Shown: piece after piece, positions 33,148-43,367 of the stretch
Layout: each line of letters starts with the position of its first letter
Position numbering within the stretch: position 1 is the first letter of the stretch
Assembly: GCA_947095535.1 (NCBI GenBank)
Contig: OX352774.1
Location: 74,090,416 to 74,154,415, forward strand
Length of the DNA stretch: 64,000 nucleotides
Reading direction: 5' to 3'
Source: Poecilobothrus nobilitatus
Lineage: Eukaryota; Arthropoda; Insecta; Diptera; Dolichopodidae
Notes under the pieces: generated by a model
Told to the model about the DNA's origin: nothing
What the model saw: only the letters and a program-made list of their open reading frames with translations
Databases searched by the model: none
Program-made: the position numbers and the translations under genes

Positions 33148-34714
33148 ATACTTAATATATACTTAGATTTTAATTAAGGATAGATTTCATAGTTGATAAC
33201 AAAATCAGAGTTGCCATAAATTGTTAATCGGAGGTTTGGTGGCACCAACCCCCACTATTTAAAGTACTTGCATTAAATTTTCATTTTAGTTCATTTCATT
33301 TTCATTTAGTTCATTTTTCTTTAGAGGATTTTTTTTTTGGAAATTATGTAAATAATATTTTCGAAATGAATTTTTTTTTTTTTTTTGGAATATCTTACGC
33401 AACCCTTATTAGCATAACTAAATATTTTAACTTCAGCTAAGATATTGAAATCAATGAAGTTGATACCACTATACACATACATATGTTTACATTTAAAAAC
33501 CTTGTCGAACTAAATCTTAAATTATGGCTACATATTATAACAATACATATATTGATAATAATTTATTTGAAGTTTGTTGAAATGATGAAATAGTTAATTT
33601 AAATTATTATTATTGATTTAATATTGATTATATTAAAATGAATTTATGTCAGAGCTCAGCCTCAGTTATGGCTCAACCCAACCTAACAAAACACAAGGAA
33701 AACCCCCCAAGCAATCGCAAATATATTTATAATTTCATATCTATACAACTTAGTACATATTTTAATTTTTCTTTGTTACCACGGAATAAATAATTTAATT
33801 TAATATTCTTTGTTACCACAGAATAGTGTAATTCTTATGTTGCATACATTAATATTTAATATACATATTACATATTGACACTTTATCCGAGTATATTTTA
33901 TAACAGAACATACACGCATAAACAAAAATGTTTGTCCAAAAAAATATTCATTCAAAATAAAAATAAAAATTTTTTACATGTATTCAGTTTTTATGCATTT
34001 CAAGTTGGCCAAATTTTATTTAGCCCCAGCTTGACTATAAAATATTCATATAATTTTAAAAATATTTTTTGAGAATGTGTTGGTGTTTCTAAGTAACAAT
34101 GGTACGCAGATTTCGATTAGCCCAACTAAGAACAATTTCTTTTCTAATAGAAAATTATAAGTCGGAAAGACTTCAACTAAAAAAGCTATATCTCAAAAAC
34201 TACAAGTCAGATTGAAATGATTAAAACTTTGTTAGATTAGTAATAAAATTACTAAACAATAATGTAATGTGTTATTTAACAGGATTTGCCGTTCAAGAAT
34301 TATAGGAAAATCAAACACAATTTTTTTTTTTTTTCTGAAAAAATGACTTTTAATCCATCTCTTCAATTATTTTGCAAGAACAAATTTTTTTTTAATAATA
34401 TATTTGAAAAGTATGGAAAATTAATTTAAAAAAATCATACCTATTAAGAAATTAAATTTGTAAATTGTAACGTAAAAAATAAACCTTATTGTACAACTTA
34501 TAGTTGATAAAATGTACATATGTAACGCTTCGGGTGTAGTACCTCAGGATGAAGTTGAAACACATTTTTTTATAACACCTGGGTACTGGGTACCAACTAG
34601 CCCACCTAACATTTTACACCACATATATATACATATATATATACATATACTATATAATAAAAAAAAAATTTCTAAATACAATATTTTATATATTTCACCC
34701 AAAAAAAATTTATA
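33148..34714. other. Intergenic, no gene seen
   Basis: Contains a family G copy (33175-33260: GATAACAAAATCAGAGTTGC, GGTGGCACCAACCCCCACTA). A direct repeat of about 28 bp (CTTTGTTACCACGGAATA / CTTTGTTACCACAGAATA) lies near 33772 and 33810. A TATACATATATA microsatellite lies near 34625. Open frames here lack any support. Confidence 0.5.
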
Positions 34715-35365
34715 TTAGTATTCACAATTTTTTCGATTTGAATTCATCTTATATTTAACATCAAATGAAAAGCTAGCCAACATTACAATTTTATTATTAT
34801 GAATTGTTACAAATTGAATTTTAACTAGAACTTTACCTTGTTTATTGAATGCTGGCCAACCTTTGTCAGGTATATGAAAATTATTTGCATAATAAACATT
34901 TTTTTTAATTGGGCATTGTTGTGGAAAAGATTTAAATTTTTTAAATTGTGTACTTAAAAGTTTTCCAACTAAATCAACACTAGGACTATTTAATGTTTTA
35001 CAATAATCCATAGTACTATTAAATGACAATAATTTCTTAATACCGACAATATAATCAATTTCATAATGCAAATAAAATTCATTAATTTTATTTAAAAACA
35101 ACTCATATTTAATATTTAAATATAAGGTACCATCATCTTTTTGTACATTAGTAATATTTAAAATACCATATTTTTTATCAGACCATTGTTTAAGATTCGT
35201 TATTTTGCGGCAATATAATCTCTTAAATGATTACATAAAAAAAAAAAATTTTTTTATTTTTATTCAACATATTAAAAAGAAAGAAAAAAAAAAAAAACTT
35301 ACTTGTAACGTTACAGCATTAAATTGAAGAAATATTATAATAAAATAAAATTGTTTATTAAACAT
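34715..35365 (-). CDS. DUF1091-family secreted protein (block C)
   Basis: Exon 1 35365-35303 (21 codons, MFNKQFYFIIIFLQFNAVTL, signal peptide) and exon 2 35221-34715. 81-bp phase-0 intron. The product has 189 residues. Mature start RLYCRKITNLKQWSDKKYGI. Motifs: LHYEIDYI, NSTMDYCK (about 86-93), FPQQCPIKKNVYYANNFHI (about 118-136), KGWPAFNKQGK, final cysteine in RKNCEY, which is almost the last residue. Close to the genes at 29570 and 39825. Function unknown. Confidence 0.87.
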
Positions 35366-36033
35366 ACTTAATAAATATGTACAATACATTAAACATAAAA
35401 ATACATACATATTAATTTTATTTGAAGTATATAATGCCATAAAACATCAAAAATCAAAATTGATAAAAATACTCTAATAAAAAGTAATTGTTTTTTAAAC
35501 TATTATTACTTTACTATGTAATTAAAATGTAATTAACATATCAATACATATATAATATAAATTATATATTCGAATATTGAATATTTACTAGACATATGTA
35601 TTATGTACATATATCACTTGTTTATGTTTTATAGTTTGTTAATTCGAAAAGTATTCGACTACGCTCAAACATAAATATGTATATTATATATGAGGGTGTG
35701 CACAAAATTGCCAAAAATTAAAAATGATCCAAAAAAACAGCCAACTTCCATTTGATCCATTTTCCATTTATCTTTGAGCAATTTTTCATTTCATTTTATT
35801 ATGATATTAAATAATAATAATAAATAATAAATAGCCCAAAAATATTGGGTCATTTCATTTCATTTTTAATTTTTATGATATCGATATCGCCTATATATAT
35901 GTATGATATCGTACACTTCGATAGTCATCTTACACTTATTTTTGTGACAAATCACAAATATTCTCATAAATCGACAATCACATTTTATGATTATAAATTT
36001 TAATTTTATGACTATATAATTGTGTATTTTTTT
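35366..36033. promoter_or_regulatory. Upstream region of the DUF1091 gene ending at 34715
   Basis: AT-rich; TAAATAATAATAAT low complexity near 35808 and a GATATCGATATCG palindrome near 35878. No defined element. Confidence 0.25.
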
Positions 36034-36960
36034 AGCACATTTCCAAAAAAATTTTGAAAAAATGTGCTTATTAGTTTCACTCTGCCTGTCTGTCCGTCCG
36101 TCCGTCCGTCCGTCTGTTTACAAAACTTCTACACCGTTAAAGATAGAGAAAAGAAATTTTAACCATGAGTAGGTCTCATAAAAAAATTTTGTGAAACAAC
36201 TTTTTCATGTAACCCAATCCATTACGGAGGTACAGACCCTCAAATTTTGAAAAAGCCCTATTTTTAAATGCATATATCTTATGTTTCGCTTAAGATTTTG
36301 TCAATCTGAAAACGTCATGCGACAGGTATTTTTTTAACTTTGTAAATTAATATCAAAATTATACAATTTTTTTAAATTTAGTATTTAAATTCTTTAGTAT
36401 TTATACTAAAATTATTTTATTATTTTAGTATTTAATACTTATTATAAATTTATTTTAGTATTTAATACTAAAATAAATTTAGTATTAAATGTGAAAACCA
36501 AATTTTGCATGATTTTTCTACTTTCATAACTTTAGCACGCTTTTAAATAGAGGCTTGAAATTTTGAGGCAAGAAAGAACTTTTAGAATTAGTATAAGTTT
36601 GCTCAGAAAAATTTTTTGGGCCACCCTCTGTTTAAGAGGTATTAGGGCTGAAAAATTGAAAATTTGCTATTTTTAGGCACCTGCAACTTAAGCACCTGTA
36701 CAAATTTTTCTTCGGCAATACATAAAAATTAAAGTTCAAGTAATATATTGTGCTAATAGTTTTTTTATTTATAAAGGGTTCCGGACTTAGAGCCCTTCAA
36801 AATTACAGAAAAGTGTTATTTTCACATATTTTCTTATTACAAAAAATTTCTTAAATTTCATTTTTTAAATTTTAAAATTTTTCTGCAAGTCACAATTCTA
36901 AACAGTTTGTATTGTATTTTGGAAATGTGCGCTTTTAAAAAGCGTTGGTTTACATTCTAC
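36034..36960 (-). repeat. Dispersed repeat family C, near-complete inverted copy
   Basis: Starts AGCACATTT...AAATGTGCT (36034-36068; the 9-bp stem of the terminal hairpin), then GTCCGTCCGTCCGTCCGTCTG-type run, GTTTACAAAACTTCTACACC, GGGCCACCCTCTGTTTAAG, GGCACCTGCAACTTAAGCAC and GAAATGTGCGCTTTTAAAAA, ending at GGTTTACATTCTACCTTGTTT. This is the reverse of 3085-3890. A TTTAGTATTTAATACTAAAA stretch near 36370-36490 is an internal expansion absent from the other copy. Confidence 0.75.
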
Positions 36961-37900
36961 CTTGTTTCTTATAATTGTTTATTTTTCTTATATTTCAAAT
37001 TTTTTAAAAGGAACCATTTCTTCAGGATTCAGAAAAAAATGTAAAGTATACCTATTGAAATTTATAAGAATTAATCTTTTATAGAATAAAAATAACAGAC
37101 ATAGGTAATTAGTTTTATTCATTTTGTATTGTTTTTACTTTTTTGTCTTAGAACTTTATTTAATTTTTGCAAATCCAGTTTTAAAGCCTAAAAAAAATTA
37201 TGCAAAAAACTCGTTTATAAAAATAACATCATTTAATTATCGTTTCATATTTTCTGACTTTTAACAATTTTTATTCATGCCTTTTATAGGTACATAAGTT
37301 AAATTTATATTTTGTACAAAGGTAATCCTTTTGTTCACTCATAATTAATTTGAAAATTGGAAAACCAAGATTCGAATCTTAGAAAAAGTGAAAAATCTTT
37401 ATATCTGGTTTTCCCCTTAATTCAGCGATCAATTGTCATTGGGTTGAAATTAAATGGCAAAACAATAATTGATGCTTACATAAACTACTAATATTAATGT
37501 TTTAGTGTGTATTTAGAATAGAAAAATATAAATATATAACAAAAAAATTATTAAATAATGTATATAAACAATTTTAATTTATACCAATTATAACTTATTG
37601 GTACTAATAGGTAAATACAAAAACATGCTGGAATAATACTTCAGTCGTAGAAAAAATAAAAACTAATAAATGAATGTTTTGTGCAAGTTCTATGCAAGAA
37701 ACTAAAAAATAAATTCTGTAATCCTTAAATAATCGAAAATTCATTAAACAAGTAATAAAAAAAAACCACGGATTTTTAAAAAAGTAAACTTTAAAAATTA
37801 AGCAAAAAGTTTTAGGTAAAGAGTACCTACATATGTATGTATATTGAAAAATAAATTTAAAATAATAAAATTTATGTATTTTGCATACATACATGTAAAT
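36961..37900. other. Intergenic, no gene seen
   Basis: AT-rich. A block at 37600-37835 resembles 7560-7680 in inverse orientation. The 111-codon minus-strand frame at 37604-37939 is hydrophobic and low-complexity, lies in this repeat, and is not accepted as a gene. Confidence 0.45.
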
Positions 37901-37904
37901 TATG

Positions 37905-38175
37905 TAAATAACAAGGAAGAATACAGTTGCCTTTGTCAACTCTTATATACCCGTATACGAACCCGTTAGTATGTTCATAGGCTGTCATTCTGTTTATAAT
38001 ATTATTTTTTGAATTTTTCAGTAATTTAAAATAATTTGAGTGAATTTTATAATTTCTAGAACTATGATTCACATATTCAAATTATGAATAATTATGAACT
38101 ATGACTACACATATTCAAACTATATATGTATATGTTTATATACATTCTTCAAAAGCAGATTCCAACCTTCCAAAA
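37905..38175 (+). repeat. Family E-related repeat, copy in + orientation
   Basis: AAGGAAGAATACAGTTGCCT, TTGTCAACTCTTATATACCC, GTTAGTATGTTCATAGGCTG, TTATAATTTCTAGAACTATG and TTCTTCAAAAGCAGATTCC. Matches 40652-40935 in direct and 38925-39175 in inverted orientation. Confidence 0.7.
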
Positions 38176-38924
38176 CTTTTTCAAATATGATATAATACAT
38201 GTATATGTATGTACCTAGTGCTGCAGTGACAGTCTGCAGGCGTTAATTCCTTTTTGAATTGGAATTGAAGCCCATAATTAAAAGGAATTAAAACCCGCGG
38301 GCTTAATAAATTAAGTTACGAAATTATGACTTGTTTTTCTCAATTTTTCTAACAAATTTCTTTAACGATTTTTTTGAATTTTTTTTACTCAATAATTTAA
38401 AATTTCCTGAAACTTTAAAGGTTTTTAAAGGTTCCTGAAACTGACCTTAATATAAATAAGTCAGCGATATATTATCATGTGGGGTATGACTTAAAGGCTC
38501 TTGGCGAGCTTGTTTGGAGGAGATCTTGTTTGGGGACTCTGGTTCCAGGATGCCCTGTTTGGGTTCAGAAAACTTTTATAAGTCCTTGATATAAAATCAG
38601 CTGTATATGATTATGTGGAGTATCATTGAAAAGATTTTGGCGAGCTCTTCAAGTTTTGTTTGGGAATCGTGGTTCCGCGTCGTCCTGCTTGGATGCAGAG
38701 GAAGTTTGTAGCCCCTCACTACAAAAATCAGCTATACAATGCTTTTTCAAAATGTCATACGATTTAATCAATAGTTTGACGCTTGCAATGCAAGCACAAG
38801 TTACTAATAATATATATGAATATATATACATATTAATATATATTTGCTATTTTATAATAAGTTTAGTATAAAATAATACACATTTGCCGCTTAGTATATT
38901 AAATAATAAAAGGTATATCATATT
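38176..38924. other. Intergenic with a degenerate tandem pair
   Basis: About 38460-38590 and 38590-38730 are diverged copies of one another: GTGGGGTATGACTTAAAGGC / GTGGAGTATCATTGAAAAGA; GGCGAGCTTGTTTGG / GGCGAGCTCTTCAAG; CTGTTTGGGTTCAGAAAAC / CTGCTTGGATGCAGAGGAA. Slightly GC-richer than its surroundings; possibly part of a transposon. No frame is conserved between the two. Confidence 0.45.
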
Positions 38925-39175
38925 TGAAAAAGTTTTGGATTGATAATCGTTAGGTGGAAAGTTAGAATCTGCCTTTGAAGAATGTATAAACATATAGTTT
39001 GAATATATGTAGAAACCATAGTTCTAGAAATTATAAAACTTACCCAAATTATTTTAAAATAAAACTCAAAAATTAAAAAAATAATATTATAAGCAGAAAG
39101 GCAGACTGTGAACATATTAACAGATTCGTACGGGTATTTAAGAGTTGACAAAGACAACTGTATTCTTCCTCGTTT
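38925..39175 (-). repeat. Family E-related repeat, inverted copy
   Basis: AAAGTTTTGGATTGATAATC, GGAAAGTTAGAATCTGCCTT, ATAGTTCTAGAAATTATAAA, TTCGTACGGGTATTTAAGAG, TTGACAAAGACAACTGTATT and CTTCCTCG. Exact reverse layout of 40652-40935, so these two copies flank the DUF1091 gene at 39825-40467 as an inverted pair. Confidence 0.75.
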
Positions 39176-39229
39176 TTGGTTAGAAAAAGTTGGAAAAAAG
39201 GTCACACCATCGTTAATTCTAAAAAATCC

Positions 39230-39540
39230 CTATATATTATTATGAAAATTGTTAACACAACAAAAATATAATGTTAGAACTTTATTTTTTGTATATTTCT
39301 TCAAACAATAAAAATTGGACAGATGTTCAAGTTACAATAGGTGTTTTCTTAAACGGAGAACAACACAAAATTATTTTCGGAAATAACTCATACTTATTTC
39401 CAAAAATCTAACTTTTCTTAAAATTTCAAGTTTCTAACTTAAACCGTTCGGAAGATAGAAGGAGTCAAAAATTTGGAAAAATTGAATTTCGCATAACGGC
39501 AAATTAAAATACTGTATGTATGTTATAAATTTCTGTAAAA
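39230..39540 (+). repeat. Family C fragment
   Basis: GTTAACACAACAAAAATATA, ATTGGACAGATGTTCAAGTT and CAAGTTTCTAACTTAAACCG parallel 41240-41510. Non-coding. Confidence 0.5.
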
Positions 39541-39824
39541 GTAAGACAAACTAAAAAATTAATTATTACGATATGATATTTTCATTTTAAAAATTTTTTC
39601 AGAAATGAAGTTTTCATTTTTCAACTTTCAGAAATTACTAAACATGTTTAATAATAAATGGAACCATTTCAAACACTTTAATTATAAATTTAGTGCTTAT
39701 TTGTTTAGTATTATTATAAATCTAATCTTATATATATTATAATTGTGATCTTTAATTAGTTTAATTCATACTTTAATATTATCAAATTCCATTAAACATA
39801 AAAACACAATATGGTATATTATTT

Positions 39825-40467
39825 TTATATTTTATCACATTTATCATCGTTAATTAATTTTTTATACTTAACTAAAAATTCTACTTTAGATATTATTATC
39901 GTTTTATAATCCAACAGAGTTAATAAATTAACTTTAAGCGCAAATACACCTTCTTTTGTAAGAACTGGCCATCCTCTATCTGGTGATTGAAAACTTTTTG
40001 CAAAATAAATATTTTTCTTAATTGGACATTGTTGTGGCAATGTTTTAAAACTTTTAAATATTGAACCAAAAATTTTTCCTAATATATCCAAACTGTTACC
40101 ATTAATTGATTGACAATAATCCATAGTACTATTATGTGATATTACTATTTTATTATTTACAATATATGAATTTATATAATGTAAGTAAAATGTATCTAGT
40201 TCTTTTAATAATGTAAAGTTAATATTTAAAAGTATTATGCCATTTTTATTTGGTAAATTAGTTATATTCAAAATATTATATTCAGTATTAGACCATTGTT
40301 TTAATTTATATAACTTACGGCAAAATAATCTCTAAAGAAAATAAAAGAATAAAATTTAATATAAAATTAAAAATTAATTTAAAAATGAAAAATACTTTAG
40401 AATTTGTAACAAATGTTAAGCAAATAAATGCAAAAAATATAATAAAAAATAAATTCTTCATAAACAT
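39825..40467 (-). CDS. DUF1091-family secreted protein (block C)
   Basis: Exon 1 40467-40396 (24 codons, MFMKNLFFIIFFAFICLTFV, signal peptide; donor GTATTT is weak) and exon 2 40331-39825. 64-bp phase-0 intron. The product has 192 residues. Mature start RLFCRKLYKLKQWSNTEYNI. Motifs: LHYINSYI, NSTMDYCQ (about 88-95), LPQQCPIKKNIYFAKSF (about 121-137), RGWPVLTKEG (the RQGK block is diverged), final cysteine in DDKCDKI. Flanked by an inverted pair of family E-type repeats. Function unknown. Confidence 0.87.
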
Positions 40468-40651
40468 AACAATATGTATATACTTAATGAAAATAAAATA
40501 ACCAAATAAAAAAATATAAAAAAGAGTAATAGAACAGTGCATTTTAATATAGAAATTTGTTAACTAGTTTTTAATTAGTTTAACTCAAATATCATTAAAA
40601 TCTAGTTAACTAAATTTATATTAAAAAAAAAATATTTTCAATTTCAATAAA

Positions 40652-40935
40652 AACGAGGAAGAATACAGTTGCCTTTGTCAACTCTTAGATACCCGTACGA
40701 ACCATTAGTATGTTCATAGCCTGTCACTCTGCTTATAATATTATTTTTTTAATTTTTTAGTATTTTAAAATAATTTGGGTGAATTTTATAATTTCTAGAA
40801 CTGTGGGTTATACATATATTCAAACTATATGTTTATACATTCTTCAAAAGCAGATTCTAACCTTCCACATAACGATTATCAATCCAAAACTTTTTCAAAT
40901 ATTCTATAGTACCATTTAATACTAAGCGGCAAATG
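40652..40935 (+). repeat. Family E-related repeat, second + copy
   Basis: ACGAGGAAGAATACAGTTGC, TTGTCAACTCTTAGATACCC, GTACGAACCATTAGTATGTT, ACATTCTTCAAAAGCAGATT, CTAACCTTCCACATAACGAT and TCAATCCAAAACTTTTTC. The longest version of this repeat in the window; it starts about 185 bp upstream of the preceding gene's start codon. Confidence 0.75.
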
Positions 40936-41219
40936 TATTATAATTTATACTATACATATGTATTATACATACATATATCATTCATTCATCAGTGACAATG
41001 TATACGATATGTAAATAAACATGAGTTATATAAGTATGTATACTAATATCATATAAATATAAATTCTTCAAGCAACCGTTATATTTTTTATTTATTTAAT
41101 TTTTTTTTGTACTACAAATCATCCTCAACAATTACAAATTATCGAGTAAAAAAAAAATGCAAAAATATAGTTAAAAAAATTTGTTAGAAAAATTTAAAAA
41201 ATGAAGTCACACTTTCGTC

Positions 41220-41790
41220 AATTTTAAGGTAACCCTATATTATTAAGAAAAATTGTTAATAGAAATATAAATATAATGTTGAAGCTTTCTTACTTCAAAA
41301 AAATTTGGACAGGTGTTGAAGTTACAGGTGTTTAAAAATAAGAAATTTTTTAGTTTTTGACCGCAAACAGCTGCGAAACGGGGGGCAATACAAAAATATT
41401 TTCTGAAATGACTCATACTTTTATTCAAAGACCTAACTTCTCTCAAATTTCAAGTTTCTAACTTAAACCGTTTGGAAGATCAAGAATTTTGCAAAATTTG
41501 AGTTTCGCATAACGGTAAATTAAGACACCGTATGCCACAACTTCACAAGTATAAATTTATTGTATATATATTTTTAATGCTAATATAATTAGTAATCGTT
41601 TGGCGTTTTCAAATTGAAGATATACCTTATACAACTTGTGTTATAACAATTTAAATATAGAACTTTTTTGAACTTTGGGGGGCTGTAGCTCCGTAACGGA
41701 TGGAGCTACAGAAAAAAGTTGTTCCATAAAATTAATATTTTTATGATATCTATCAGAAGTTAAAATTGCATGGCTCTATTTCAAAAAAAA
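41220..41790 (+). repeat. Dispersed repeat family C, partial copy
   Basis: Contains TTGGACAGGTGTTGAAGTTA, AACTTTGGGGGGCTGTAGCT, CCGTAACGGATGGAGCTACA and GAAAAAAGTTGTTCCATAAA in the same order as 3085-3890. Directly followed by family B, suggesting nested insertion. Confidence 0.65.
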
Positions 41791-41813
41791 ATGTGAAAAT
41801 CTAAAAGTTAGTT

Positions 41814-42098
41814 GTTCGAGAGCTACCCGAATTTTGGTCGGATCTCAACCAAAAAAAAAATAGGGAACCTACAAATTGATGTAAGAATATTTTGTGTTAA
41901 TTTCAAGACTCTAGCTTTCTTAGTTTTTGAGTTATCTTGCTGACGGACAGACGGACGGACAAACAAAGCTTAATCGACTTAGAATTTAATTCCGATCTGA
42001 CCCATACCTTTGAAAGTATATCTAGCTAGCTTACTTCGAGGTGTTAGAAACGGAGGAGCAATTTTAATATACCCGATCCTTATCGTACGGGTATAATA
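41814..42098 (-). repeat. Dispersed repeat family B, copy 2 (inverted)
   Basis: TAGTTGTTCGAGAGCTACCC, TTAGTTTTTGAGTTATCTTG, ACGGACAGACGGACGGACAA, AAAGTATATCTAGCTAGCTT and CGTACGGGTATAATAA. Reverse layout of 27989-28320. Confidence 0.75.
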
Positions 42099-43200
42099 AT
42101 TATCCGTTTCTTATTTCATTATATTAATATTTTTTTAAAACGTTAAATCAAAATTAACATCGAGAACAGTTATATATAGTTTTTAATTTGAAGAAATTTG
42201 TTTATATTAAAATAATTTTTTTTTTTTTTGCATAATGATTACGTAATTAAAATTAGGTCTCCTCTATTAAATCTTAAAATATTTTTATAAAAAACTAAAA
42301 TATAAATACACTAGAAGCCCTGTAGCTGGTGTATAAGTATATTTTACTGTGATATCTAAATTACAAATAATTCGTACCGGATACAAAATTTCTTGATTCC
42401 AAAAGAAAACAAAAAAAATCATAATTATAAACATACATACATATTCTGCATGTTATATGTTAATGTAGATTTTGTAATAGAAAAATCGTATCCAAAAATA
42501 TGCGCATGTATTCAAAACTTAGCGGAATGTTATAATACGTAGTGTGTGGCTGAAAACTACTAAATTATAATTATAGATTCAATTCAATTGATTTTTTGCT
42601 GGTTATTATGATAAAACAAAACTTTATCTATCGATCTTCGTGTTAAACATTTTTATAATTGATTGACACAGTCTAATAGAGGTATAATATAAAACGAATA
42701 GATTCTTTCTTTTTAGAAAACTTTAATTTTTGAATATTTTATTAAATTTTAAATTAAAAAAAAATAAACTTATAAATATTAAAACCATAGTACATTCATT
42801 ATTGTATAAAAAATATAAATCTATTGTTCCATAAACGTTTGGTATGCGTTTGATGATGTCACCGCTACCATAGTATTTGATAATGGAAGCTGGTTGTTTA
42901 TTTCTAGATCTCAGAACAAATCAAAAAATTTAAATGATTACACTAACTATTTACACATTTACACTGTACTGTTTATATATTTTTTTATTATACTTTTTGA
43001 TACGGACAATAATAAATACTGATGAATTTAGAAAGAGATTTTAGTAGAGAATTATTTTAGTTTAAAATAAAATCAAAAAACCAAATAACATTTTTGAAAA
43101 TTGACACAAAATGAACAAACATGATGGAAAATGTTATCCAAAATCAAAGTTTTAAACAGTCATTACTCATTAGTAATATGATTACTGATTTTTGACAGCG
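42099..43200. other. Intergenic, no gene seen
   Basis: AT-rich spacer without recognised repeat ends or supported frames. Confidence 0.5.
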
Positions 43201-43202
43201 AA

Positions 43203-43367
43203 TTTTTTTTTTTTTTTGTGCATTGCTCTGCCACATAAATGTGAACTTTTCTTTTCAGGCGTGGCTGTAAATGTCGTAATGCGGAACAACTTTTACGACG
43301 TGTGTGGGATTCGAACCCTCCCTCAGTGTTTATAGCATATTTTATACGCACTTACCCACTAGGCCCC
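43203..43367 (-). mobile_element. SINE-1 copy 6, near full length
   Basis: Minus strand: AGGGGCCTAGTGGGTAAGTG (A-box), CACTGAGGGAGGGTTCGAAT (B-box), CCCACACACGTCGTAAAAG, CATTACGACATTTACAGCC, ACGCCTGAAAAGAAAAGTTC, TTATGTGGCAGAGCAATGCA and an A tail (poly-T at 43203-43217). About 20 bp shorter than copy 1. Confidence 0.85.

Noticed and set aside
37604..38072. Protein-coding gene on the minus strand (111 codons)
   Set aside because: Hydrophobic low-complexity translation inside dispersed repeats, with no signal-peptide plan or splice sites like the real genes.
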